NCBI GenBank assembly: GCA_963691815.1
Contig: OY829661.1
Coordinates: 2,597,001-2,661,000, forward strand
Source of the DNA: Echiichthys vipera
Lineage: Eukaryota; Chordata; Actinopteri; Perciformes; Trachinidae
Direction: 5' to 3'
DNA: 64,000 nt
Of this stretch, positions 53,958 through 63,825 are shown piece by piece. The translations under genes were made by a program, and so were the position numbers. Under the pieces are notes generated by a model. That model was not told the origin of the DNA, searched no databases, and was given only the letters and a program-made list of their open reading frames with translations. The stretch's first letter is position 1; every line of letters starts with the position of its first letter.

Positions 53958-54160
53958 GTGTCCTGAGCAAATGTCACTTTATATCACTTTATATCATCAC
54001 TACATAACTTTATTTAGTTGTACTGTAACTTACTTCGGTAAGAAATGCTTCTACACTTTACTGTACTTTACTGTAACTTAGTTCAGTAAGAAATGTTGCT
54101 ACACTTTACTGTACTTTACTGTAACTTAGTTCAGTAAGAAATGCTGCTACACTTTACTGT
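53958..54160 (+). repeat. LINE-D 3' UTR with 48-bp minisatellite
   Basis: TCACTTTATATCA..., then three units of about 48 bp (AGAAATGCTGCTACACTTTACTG...). Same as 36936-37092. Confidence 0.8.
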
Positions 54161-54500
54161 ACATGTCTGGAGACCACGTCACCTTGGATAGAGTTCCGAC
54201 CTTCCAACAGTACGTGAGCTGTCCTACCATAGAGGAGAGAACTCTGGACCTGATGTATGCTAACATTAAGGATGCATACGTCTCTTCTTCTCTCCCCCCT
54301 CTGGACAGGTCAGATCATAACCTGGTTCACCTTAAACCCTGCTATGTGCCTCTGGTGAATAGGAAGCCTACGACCACAAAGAATGTGAGAAGGTGGTCTG
54401 AGGAAGCTTATGAGACACTGCACGGCTGCTTTTAGGTGACTGACTGCAAGACAGTGAATATCATTTTTAATCTTTGATACATATAGAATTAGAATAGAAA
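54161..54500 (+). pseudogene. LINE endonuclease C-terminus fragment
   Basis: Frame 54163-54435: VPTFQQYVSCPTIEERTLD, LMYANIKDAY and LDRSDHNLVHL, the SDH motif at the end of the APE endonuclease of CR1/Rex1-like LINEs, then RRWSEEAYETL. A stop follows at 54433. Joined directly to the LINE-D minisatellite. Confidence 0.75.
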
Positions 54501-54557
54501 GGTGGAGGCTGAGGTGGAGGAAAAGCTTAGCTACAGCAGTGTTGTGTAATAGCATTT

Positions 54558-54559
<2 letters not shown>

Positions 54560-54602
<43 letters not shown>
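54560..54602 (+). repeat. (TAA)n microsatellite
   Basis: About 14 trinucleotide units. Confidence 0.92.
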
Positions 54603-54989
54603 GATCAATTTCATATAGGGCTTTTCTCAGTACTCAAGGATGCTTTAGACATAAAAAAAATTAGACAAACAGGACGCACGTTAAACAACACTTGAACTAA
54701 AGAACATCACATTTATAGAAAAACAGAGGGTGGAAGATGGTGGATTTTAGTTGTAGGTGATCCTGAAGAGATGGGATTTAAACTGACTCTTGAATGATGA
54801 GAGTGTTTCTGAGTTCCGGATGGCGAGGGGCAGGGAGTTCCAGAGGGTAGGGAGGGCGATAGCAAATGCTCGGTCCCCCAGTGTGCCATATATGCTTTTT
54901 GTGATAGGGTGAGAGTGGGGGAGTGGTGATGGAGGAGATCAGTCACGTATGAGGGTGCAAGGTTGTTTAGGGCTTAGGGCATAGACGGA

Positions 54990-55145
54990 GGTAGAAGAAA
55001 GAAGTTTTGGTGACGTGGTTGATGTGTGACTTAAAGGAGAGTGTGGGGTCCATGATGATGCTGAGGTTTCTGACCAGGGGGGAGTGACAGAGTTGCCATC
55101 GATGCAGAGGGAGAAGTTCTGGAAGGTGGGGAGGATGGATTTTTG
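54990..55145 (-). repeat. Partial internal duplication of LINE-B
   Basis: Near copy of 55450-55605 (GAAGAAAGAAGTTTTGGTGA ... GGAAGGTGGGGAGGATGG). The flanks both read 'TATGAGGGTxCAAGGTTGTTTA', at about 54948 and 55148. Confidence 0.75.
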
Positions 55146-55166
55146 GGTATGAGGGTTCAAGGTTGT

Positions 55167-57351
55167 TTAAGGCTTTGTAGGTGGTGAGGAGGCTTTGAAG
55201 TTGATACGTTGTTGTGTGGGAAGCCAGTCAAGTTCACGGAGGATGGGAGTGATGTGTGCTCTATAGGGGGAGTGAGTGAGCAGTTGGGCAGTCAAGTTTT
55301 GTACATATTGCAGTTTTTGAAGTGCAGTGGAGAGGAGGACATAAAGGATGCTGTTGCAGTAGTCGAGTCTGGAGATGATGAAGGCGTGGATGAGTGTTTC
55401 GGCGGCTGAGGAGGAGAGAGACAAGCAAAGGCGTGCAATGTTGCGGAGGAGGAAGAAAGAAGTTTTGGTGATGTGGTTGATGTGTGACTTGAGTGTGTGG
55501 TCCATGATGATACCTAGGTTTCTGACCGGCGGGGAGGGAGTGACAGAGGAACCGTCAATGCAGAGGGAGAAGTTCTGGAAGGTGGGGAGGATGGATTTTG
55601 GGCCGAAGATGATGATTTCCCTTTTATTGCTGTTGAGTTTCAGGAAGTTGTGGTTCATCGAGGTGTTGATGTCTGTGAGGCAGTCGGTGAGGGTAGAGAG
55701 AATGGCGAGAGTAATGGCTTTTGTGGTGATGTACACCTGGGTATCGTCGGCATAATTGAAAGTGAAGACCATGGTGGCGGATGATGTGACCTAGTGGGAG
55801 CATGTACAGGATGAAGAGGACTGGACCAAACACTGAGCCTTGAGGGACTCTGTGTGAGACTGTGGGATATGTAGTTGTTGATGGAGATGTAGTGGAATCT
55901 TTCAAACAGGTATGAGGTGAGGGCGGAGTCAATGATGCCAATGGACTGCAGACAGCTGAGGAGGATGGAGTGATTGACGGTGCCAAAGGCAGCACTGAGG
56001 TTGAGGAGGAGGAGAATGGTGATGGAGCCGGAGTTAGAATGGTAAATGGACTTGTAAATGGACTTGTACTTATGTAGCGCCTTTCTAGTATTCTGACTAC
56101 TCAAGGCGCTTTCACAGTGTTTGTCACATTCACCAATTCACACAGACATTCACACTGATGGCAGTGGACATCTACATACCATCTAATCTAATCTTACCAT
56201 TCACACCACATTTACACTCCCATGCGCAGCAAGGCGAGCAATTCGGGGTTCAGTGTCTTGCCCAAGGACACTTTGACATGTGTCATGTGGACCGGGGGAG
56301 GTGGGGGATCGAACCGCCAATCTGTCGAATGGAGGACGACCCACTCTTCCTCTGACTCTTCGCCCCCGAATAGAGTAAGAGGTCGTTGGTGACTTTGAGT
56401 AGAGCTGTTTCAGTGCTGTGGTGGATTCGGCAGCCGGATAGGGATGTTTCATATAGGTTAATGGAGAGGAGGTATTGCTTGAGTTGCATTGAGACGGCTC
56501 TTTCCAGTGGTTTTGAGAGGAATGGGAGGTTGGAGATCGGTCTGAAGTTGTTTGGGTCGTCAGAATCAAGGCCAGGCTTTTTGAGGAGGGGGATGATGGC
56601 AGCAAGCTTAAGAGGTGGGGGGACGGTGCCAGAGGTAAGGGAGGAGTTGATGGTGTCCGTGATGAGTGGGGCAAGAGAGGTGAAGCAGGCTTTGATGAGG
56701 TCAGAGGGCAGGGGGTCCAGGGCGGAGGTGGATGATTTCATTCGTGAAGGAAGTGGAATTTCCAAGCCGGGGGTGGCAGAGGAGGTGGAGAGTTGGTTGT
56801 GGATGCTTTATGAATGTGTTCTTTATAGGTGAGGGTGTGTACTGTGAGACCGGTTTTCTTGTGCAGACATTCTAATTGTCTCAGTTGTTTTTTGAGTTTG
56901 GGAAGTTCTGGGGGGAACGAGGGGGCCAAGTGAGTGAAAGTGGGAGTTTTGGTTATCAGGGGGGCCAACTGGTTGAGGGAGGTGGACAGTGTGCTTTTAT
57001 AGATGTTGACAAGATCCATTGGGCTGGTTTAACAGGGAGGGTGAGGCCGGAGAGAGTGTATATGCAGGTGGAGAGAGAGACTGGGCAGATGGACTTAAAG
57101 TTCCGGAAAGTTATTGTGCAGCCCTGTTTGGGTTGAGGGACGTGAATGTCAATTATGAGTGTGATGGCCCGGTGGTCAGAGATGAAGAGTTTGGTGCTGG
57201 AGATGTTGTGGATGTGGAGGACAGTGGAGCAAACCACGTTGTGGGTGGGAAAGTTGATGTGTTGGTTGAAGCCAAAGCAGTTGAGTAGGTCCAGAAAGTC
57301 CTGGAGGTTGAAATCACCAAGAAGTAAAGTAGATGGCGGAGTTGAAGACAA
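55167..57351 (-). pseudogene. LINE-B ORF2 remnants
   Basis: Coding order: STLLLGDFNLQ and ISDHRAITLIIDI (endonuclease end), SDLIKACFTSLAPLITDTI and LKKPGLDSDDPNNFRPISN (RT start), HHSTETALLKVTNDLLL, then after the foreign insert LLLLNLSAAFGTVNHSILL, and MVFTFNYADDTQVYIT with the catalytic YADD intact, SNKREIIIFGPKS, VRNLGIIMDHTLKSHI, SRLDYCNSILY, LRELDWLPTQQRINFK. Frames shift at least four times. ORF2 supplies endonuclease and RT for target-primed insertion. Confidence 0.82.
56040..56345 (+). mobile_element. Dispersed repeat inserted in LINE-B
   Basis: ATGTAGCGCCTTTCTAGTAT ... CAAGGCGCTTTCACAG ... GTGTCTTGCCCAAGGACACT ... GGGGATCGAACCGCCAATC, a 3'-end sequence widespread in fish genomes (LINE or SINE tail). 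It splits RT of LINE-B. Starts with a duplicated GTAAATGGACTTG. Confidence 0.7.
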
Positions 57352-57615
57352 TGCAGTGATGAACCCATGACAACCCAGTGTTGGGATCAGGAAGCAGAGT
57401 CGCAGTTTAATAAACCTCTCTGCGCTGCCCTTATCGCAGGTGCCCAGGAAGCAGAGTGGCAGTCTTACACACCTCTCTGCGCTCCCTGTGGAGCATTTTC
57501 CAGCTCAGTTTAGTATACAAACACTGTCTGCCCCACGATCATGTAAATTAAACAGATCAACAATGAACAGAAGAGGAACTATACAGAAAAACAAATCAAC
57601 GCAAAATCTGCGACT

Positions 57616-58812
57616 ATGCAACAATATCAGAAAATAAAATGTGGACTTTTAAACATCAGATCTCTGTCATCTAAAGCTGTATTAGTAAACGATCTGATAT
57701 CAGATAACCATATTGATTTACTCTGTCTGACCGAAACATGGCTGTGTCATGAAGAATATGTTAGCCTAAATGAATCCACTCCTCCCAGTCATATTAATAC
57801 TCATATTCCTCGAGACAGTTGTCGAGGAGGAGGCGTTGCAGCTATTTATGACTCAGGCCTATTAATCAACCCTAAACCTAAACTAAATTATAATTCATTT
57901 GAAAGTCTTGTTCTTAGTCTTTCACATTCAACCTGGAAAACTGTGCAGCCAATTATATTTGTTATAGTGTACCGTGCTCCTGGTCCGTCTGAATTCTCAG
58001 AGTTTCTGTCAAATTTAGTCCTTAAATCTGACAAAGTTATCATTGTAGGTGATTTTAATATTCATGTGGACAGCGATAATAATAGTCTTAGTATTGCGTT
58101 TATCTGTCTATTAGATTCGATTGGTTTTAGTCAGAGTGTACATAAACCTACTCACTGTTTTAATCACACCCTCGACCTTGTTTTGGCTTATGGAGTGGAA
58201 ATTAATGACTTAATAGTCTTTCCACAGAATCCTATTTTATCAGACCATTATTTAATAACTTTTGAATTCATATTACGGGACTACTCACCTCTGGGTAAAA
58301 GTGTCTACACTAGATGTTTATCTGATAGTGCTATAACTAAATTTAAGGAAGCGATTCCTTCTGCATTTACTTTAATGCCTTATTCTAATATTCAAGATTC
58401 CTGCACTAACGTTAGTTTCTCTGAAATTCCGTGGTATAACTCACAAACCCCTGAATTAAAACAAATATCGCGAAAGTTGGAAAGTAAATGGCACTCCACT
58501 AAACTGGAGGAATCTCACTTAGTTTGGCAAGAAAGTCTAAAAACATATAGGAAGGCCCTCTATAATGCGAGAGCAGCCTATTACTCATCTTTAAAAGAGG
58601 AGAATAAGAACAATCCTAGATTTCTTTTCAGCACTGTAGCCAGGCTGACAGAGAGCCACAGCTCTATTGAGCCATGTATTCCTATAACCCTCAGTAGTAA
58701 CGACTTCATGACCTTCTTTAATGACAAAAATTATAACTATTCGAGACAAAATCAACTCGCTTGGCACCAATTTTTCATCAAACCCAGGAACCTTAGAAAC
58801 TGTACGACCTGA
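57616..58812 (+). pseudogene. LINE-A copy 2 ORF2: APE endonuclease and linker
   Basis: 398-codon frame. GLLNIRSLSSKA (Asn of the first block), LCLTETWLC (catalytic Glu), FVIVYRAPG (Tyr), IIVGDFNIHVD (Asp/Asn), FNHTLDLVL and LSDHYLITFEF (final Asp-His): the complete set of APE endonuclease motifs. About 35 codons present in LINE-A copy 1 (between SKI and PWYNS, 27500-27600) are missing at about 58428. The frame then shifts near 58725 and ends at 58812. The reading frame opens upstream of the listed Met only briefly. Confidence 0.85.
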
Positions 58813-59536
58813 TATATTCTTGGACTGCTTTTCTACAGTCGACCTTAACAAATTAACCTTTACTATTTCAGCATCAAAACCTTCTACTTGTCTCCTAGAC
58901 TCTATTCCAACTAGATTACTCAAAGAAGTGTTACCTTTAATTAGCACTCCTGTATTAGATATGATTAACATGTCTTTATCAGCAGGTTATGTACCACAGT
59001 CTTTTAAAGCAGCTGTAATTAAACCTCTTCTTAAAAAGCCCAGTCTTGATCCTGAGGTACTAGCCAACTATAGACCTAAATCTAACCTTCCCTTTCTCTC
59101 TAAGATCCTAGAGAAATGAGTTGCCGATCAGTTGTGTGACTTTTTACATAATAATGAGATATTTGAGGATTTCCAGTCAGGATTTAGAGCAAATCATAGC
59201 ACTGAGACAGCACTGGTGAAAATTACTAACGACCTTCTTATAGCTTCAGACAAAGGACTTGTCTCTGTGCTTGTTTTACTAGATCTTAGTGCGGCCTTCG
59301 ACACTATTGACCATCACATCCTGCTACAGAGACTGGAGCATCTAATTGGCATTAAAGGAACCGCACTGAGCTGGTTTAAGTCATATTTATCAGATAGATC
59401 TCAGTTTGTACATGTTAATGACAAATCCTCCATGCACACTAAAGTTAGTCACGGAGTCCCACAGGGTTCTGTCCTTGGACCGATTCTATTCACCAAAAAT
59501 GCTGCAGCTCGTGTACTAACTAAAACAAATATCTAG
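58721..59536 (+). pseudogene. LINE-A copy 2 ORF2: reverse transcriptase part
   Basis: Two abutting frames separated by TGA at 59117-59119. First: FSTVDLNKLTFTISASKPST, LLDSIPTRLLKEVLP, AVIKPLLKKPSLDPEVLAN, SNLPFLSKILEK. Second: FQSGFRANHSTETALVKI, LVLLDLSAAFDTIDHHILL (RT motif A, Asp) and KVSHGVPQGSVLGPILF (motif B). Directly after ILF the DNA jumps to KNAAARVLTKTN, so motif C (YADD) is lost by deletion. Stop at 59534. Confidence 0.85.
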
Positions 59537-60625
59537 AATAGAATTTAAAATCCTTCTCCTTACGTACAAAGCTCCTATTGGTCAGGCTCCGTCGTATCTT
59601 AAAGAGCTCATAGTACTGTATCACCCAACTAGATCTCTGCGCTCTGAGAATGCAGGGCTACTCGTCGTCCCTAGAGTCTCCAAAAGTAGAAGTGGAGGCA
59701 GAGCCTTCAGCTACCAAGCTCCTCTCCTGTGGAACAAACTCCCAAATGTTATTCGGGAGGCAGACACTGTCCCCTTATTTAAGAGTAAACTTAAAACTTT
59801 CCTTTTTGATAAAGCTTACAGCTAGGACTTACGATAAGATTTTATTCTGCTTAATTATGCTGCTATTGGCCTAGTCTGCCGGGGGATAATACTTTTCCTG
59901 ATACTCTGAGCTTCTCTCCTCTCTGTCTGTACCATTCATGTCTCATCAATGCATGTTCCTTATTCAGCTTCTTCCCCGGAGTTGTTTGTGCTGTGTCGTC
60001 TCGCAGGTCTCTGCTAATCGTGGTGGTGCCTGCTGCCGTGGTCCTACATGACGCTTCCTGCTGCTATTATCACTGTTACTCATATATACTGTCACTAGTT
60101 TAATAAACTATAAAATTTGTAGCTGTATCTTAGCTGCTATTGCCACTACTCATCATTGATCATGTTTGCCACCATAATTATTATCATTTTCATATTCTGT
60201 CACCTTAGCTGTGCTTGTTTCTACTATTCTGTTGTATTAACTGTCTTAACATATACGTCATATTCACATTACTATAAATATTATTAAAGTTACTGTTAGG
60301 CTTTGCTTGCATCTCTGGAAGTGTGTCTGTCTGTCTCTCTCTGTCCATCTGTGTGTCTTTTCTCTCTTTCTCTCTCCTTTTCTTCCTCCCCAACCGGTCA
60401 AGACAGATGGCCGTCCTCCACAGAGCTGGGTCTGTCTGACGTTCCTGCCTACTAAAGGGAAGGTTTTCGTTGCCACCGTACTCTACAGAGGAATTGTTGG
60501 GTCTATGTAAATCATAAATAAGTCATTGAGTGTGGTCTTTACCTACTCTGTAAAGTGTCCTGAGATAACTTTTGTTATGATTCGTCACTATAAATAAGAT
60601 TGAATTGAATTGAATTGAAAATTGA
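59537..60625 (+). pseudogene. LINE-A copy 2 ORF2 end and 3' UTR
   Basis: After the stop, sequence up to about 59823 still encodes the ORF2 tail in shifted frames (IGQAPSYLKEL; SLESPKVEVEAEPS frame; FKSKLKTFLFDKAYS before a TAG). The remaining 800 bp are the 3' UTR with a CT-rich block (60320-60395) and the end AGATTGAATTGAATTGAA. Confidence 0.75.
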
Positions 60626-60975
60626 ATGAATTCTGAGAGATCTGATGGGAATTATGAGTTGGGTTGGGCGGACGGCAAATGATAGAAATGATAAGAGGCG
60701 TAGGGCCGGACAATTTTAAATGACAGGTGTTCAAAGGAAGGAGTAGCAGGAATGGAGAGTGGGCGGGGTTGGAGGTCATGCTGGTAGAAAGCAGCAATAC
60801 CCTGTGCCTCTAAGGGGAGGTGTGCAGAGATCAGTGCTGTGGAAGTCCTATATAAATGAACCGCCTTGTGTGAGATGGGTTGTGATTGGTGTGTGCTTAT
60901 GGTAACCATCCAATCCGATTACGTCTGGGGCGTATGACTACCGTGTCCTGCTTGAACTAATGTAAAGCAACATTT
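60626..60975 (-). pseudogene. LINE-B endonuclease, 5' part
   Basis: Frame 60909-60652: LISAHLPLEAQGIAAFYQH, SFEHLSFKIV and YHLPSAQPN, the APE endonuclease middle of an L2-type LINE. It is followed on the other side of LINE-A copy 2 by STLLLGDFN at 57351. 5'-truncated near 60975. Confidence 0.7.
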
Positions 60976-61263
60976 ACCGGCAGCTTTCACCCATCAGTGT
61001 GACTGGCGGGGTCCACATGCGCGGTAAAGACGGCTGCGGCTGTCTGCCTTTCTGCGCTGGACCACCTCCCCACACCTTTTACCTATCCCCTGGTGAAAAC
61101 TGTTTTGAGTTTTTTGTTGTAAAGTGTGCTTATACTGTATGTGCTTATATACGTTTTTTTTTCTCTCAATCCTGCCTTTTTTTAATCCTCTCCTCTTCCC
61201 CTCCTCCTATTATCTCCCCTTTCCTATCCTTTTTATTTTTAACTGAGTTGCCCCCTGGGGAGG
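60976..61263 (+). other. LINE 3' UTR-like segment
   Basis: CT-rich, ending GAGTTGCCCCCTGGGGAGG ... TTTCTTGAATCTTG, which resembles a LINE tail. No coding sequence. Confidence 0.45.
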
Positions 61264-61575
61264 ACTAACGTTTCTTGAATCTTGTGTCTGTCTTTGTCTC
61301 TCTTTGTCCATCTTTTCTCTCTTTCTCTCTCCTTTTCTTCCTCCCCAACCAGTCAAGACAGATGTCCGTCCTCCACAGAGCTGGGTCTGTCCGATATTCC
61401 TGCCTGTTATAGGAAAATTTTTCATTGCCATCGTACTCTACTGGGGAATTGTTGGGTCTGTGTAAATCATAAATAAGTCATAGAGTGTGGTCTATACCTA
61501 GTCTGTAAAGTGTCCTGAGATTACTTTTGTTATGATTTGGCACTGTAAAAATGTTTTAATTGAATTGAATTGAAT
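61264..61575 (+). mobile_element. LINE-A 3' UTR, third copy
   Basis: Matches 60315-60620 (CTCCACAGAGCTGGGTCTGT, GGAATTGTTGGGTCT, AAAGTGTCCTGAGAT) and ends AATTGAATTGAATTGAA. 5'-truncated. Confidence 0.85.
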
Positions 61576-61689
61576 CTTGCATCATGTTCAAACAATTCAA
61601 GCCTCAAAATAAACACTGAGGTTCAATTTGATGAATACAGACAGTTGTGGTCAATATTCCACAACTTATTGATAAATTAGGGGAGACTG

Positions 61690-62370
61690 GAGATTGTGTG
61701 TGTCAGCTCTTTAAGAGACAGAAGATCAGGAAGGCAACAGGCCCAGATGGAGTGTCCCCCCTTCTGTCTGAAAGTCTGCGCTGAACAGCTGGCCCCCATA
61801 TTCACACAGCTCTTTAACAGATCACTGGAGCTACTGTATGTAAAGACCCCTCCTGCTTCAAAAGCTCCACCATCATCCCTGGTTCCCAAGAAACCCTACA
61901 TCACTGGACTTAACAGACTACAGGCCCGTCTGTGGTCATATAGTCCTTCGAGAGACTGGTGTTGACCACTGCAGTTTGCCTACCGGGCAAACAGGTCAGT
62001 GGATAATACAGTCAACATGGGGCTGCACTACATCCTGCAACACCTCGACTCCTCAGATATGTATGCAAGGATTCTGTTCCTGGACTTCAAAATGTTAGAG
62101 GATCACAAAAGTCACACAGGTTTCTGGAATCTAGAATCTCCTGGGACCTGAAGTGATCTAACATCAACACAGTCATCACAAAGTTCCAGCAGAGGAGAAA
62201 CTTTCTGCGCCAGCTCAGGTAGTTCAACCTGCCCCAGGAGCTGCTAGTCCAGTTTTACACTGCAGTCATTGATTCTGTTCTCTGTACTTCAAAAATTGTC
62301 TGGTTTGAATCGGCCTCCAAACACAACGGGAACAGACTCCAACAGTCGGTGGTCAACACGGAGGTCCCAC
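61690..62370 (+). pseudogene. CR1/Rex1-like LINE RT fragments
   Basis: KRQKIRKATGPDGVSP (the 'KAxGPDG' start of RT), CAEQLAPIFTQLFNRSLEL, VKTPPASKAP then VPKKP, QFAYRANRSVDNTVN and YARILFLDFKM in shifting frames. Around 62190-62370 sequence near the ORF2 end appears (NFLRQLR, LLVQFYTAVIDSVLCTS), so an internal part is missing. Confidence 0.72.
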
Positions 62371-62887
62371 ATACGTCAACATTGGACGTTTGGTAAACGT
62401 TGAAAAAAGACGTCTCCTGGCGTTACAAAACAACCCCTTCAGTGGACCGAAATTAGATGTCCAAAAATGACATCGAAAATATGTCACTCCAATACATTGT
62501 GCAGTGGGATGACACATTTCTTTTAGTGGTTATTTTAGAACATACAAATATAGATGTGTTTCCATTACGGTCAAATGTGTTCGCTTGGAAAGTTTCAGGC
62601 CACACCCTCTCAAATGGCTGTTCACTCACCATGTTTCCATTACAAAAATAGGCCCAAGAGACTCTGGAGGTGAGGTATCACTCTGAATGGGTTAAGATCA
62701 CTGATGATCAGCTGATCGGTGATACATCGGCATGCTGCTCTTCCTCAAAGTTAGAAGACAGTACAGAATAGTTTGATTTAAGGTGGCCCGTTTGATTCAC
62801 AACGTCAACTTATGTACAAGTAACATGGAAGAAAACACTCCACCTTAAAAATCTGAGAGCTGTAAAAGTGTTTTTTACATCCAATCA

Positions 62888-62963
62888 GCAACCGGCTTCT
62901 CTCACGGTTTGAGTGGCCGTTTGAGGTCCAACAGCCGCTCAAACTGTGAGAGAAGCCGGTTGC
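62888..62963. repeat. Inverted repeat, 30-bp arms
   Basis: Arms 62888-62917 and 62934-62963 pair at 28 of 30 positions around a 16-nt loop. Confidence 0.9.
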
Positions 62964-63065
62964 CTTTGCTAGCGACTCAAATGCAAATCAGGGGCGTTTC
63001 GGCGAGATAGGCCCACCTCATTCCGGGTATTCGACCATAGCAAACACACCTAATGAGTCTTTTTT

Positions 63066-63113
63066 GGTGTCTTCTTATTAGATAGGCCACGGCCTATCTA
63101 ATAAGAAGACACC
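63066..63113. repeat. Perfect palindrome, 23-bp arms
   Basis: Arms 63066-63088 and 63091-63113 are perfect reverse complements with a 2-nt AC spacer. Confidence 0.93.
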
Positions 63114-63597
63114 ACCTATTAGTCTTAGGTAATAAAGTGTTCATTATCAGAGTGAGAGGCTTCAATGGAATGTTGGGGTTCGGCCTTGAGAGTCGAGGGG
63201 TCGAGAGGTTTACTTCTCTCTCAAGGAAGGGGGAGAAGAGGGGGCATCAGTGTTCATATACTTTTTGAGGGAGGGAAGGTTAATTTTACTTTTGACAGTG
63301 TCTGTTTTTCCAAAGAGTAAATCTCACTCTTTTGCGTAATGAAGTCTTCAAACATCTGCGTTGTTTATGAGCTGACGGTCATTTTCTTCACTCTGTTATC
63401 AGTTTCATCAGATCTTTTTAAATTTCACACTAAACAGCCTGCTTCTGAGTTCATAAAGTCAAGAGAATTTCCGAGACAAGCTGCGGATCCTCGCAGGTTG
63501 AGGTCAAGCTGCCATTTTTTTTTATGTGCGGCGCGTTTTTAAAAAACTGAGCTCGGCAGCTTATAACGAAAAGTTCTAAAGAAGTAGAGGACAAGAC

Positions 63598-63825
63598 CTG
63601 CTGGTGTCAGGACAACCACCTACCCATGGCTGTCAAGACTAAGGAGATGATAGTGGAGAAGATGCAGGGAAGGAATTGTGCCCCCCTTAATATCATTAGG
63701 TCCTCAGCTGAGAGGGTGAACAGCTTCAAGTACCCTGCAGTCCTCATCACTGGGGCCTAACCTGGGTGCTGCATACTGACTCAGTGGTGAGGAAGGCTAG
63801 GCAGAGACTGTTACACCTTTGATCA
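63598..63825 (+). pseudogene. CR1/Rex1-like LINE fragment
   Basis: CQDNHLPMAVKTKEMIVEK, CAPLNIIRSSAERVNSFKY, then LTQW/VVRKARQRL-type residues in other frames: the RT end and thumb ('KTKEM', 'VxSFKYLG') of Rex1/CR1-like ORF2. Stops inside. May belong to the same insertion as 61690-62370. Confidence 0.68.

Larger units (their letters stand above)
54610..57365 (-). mobile_element. LINE-B (L2-like), 3' part
   Basis: Minus-strand LINE: end of endonuclease (57351-56956), linker (57019-56738), RT N-half (56765-56283), RT middle (56104-55655), YADD block and C-terminus (55772-55167), 3' UTR to about 54610. Its 5' part continues at 60626-60975 beyond LINE-A copy 2. A foreign repeat occupies about 56040-56345, and a partial duplication 54990-55145. 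Confidence 0.85.
57366..60625 (+). mobile_element. LINE-A copy 2, inserted in LINE-B
   Basis: Plus strand: 5' region with a duplicated AGGAAGCAGAGT..GCAGT segment (57391-57480), ORF2 pieces 57616-59820, and a 3' UTR ending in (TTGAA)n at 60600-60620. LINE-B coding resumes at about 60626, so this copy is nested in it. A clear target duplication was not identified. Confidence 0.85.
62371..63597. other. Spacer with two strong inverted repeats
   Basis: No gene recognised. Contains the 30-bp-arm hairpin at 62888-62963 and the 48-bp palindrome at 63066-63113. The short ORFs have no motif. Confidence 0.5.
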
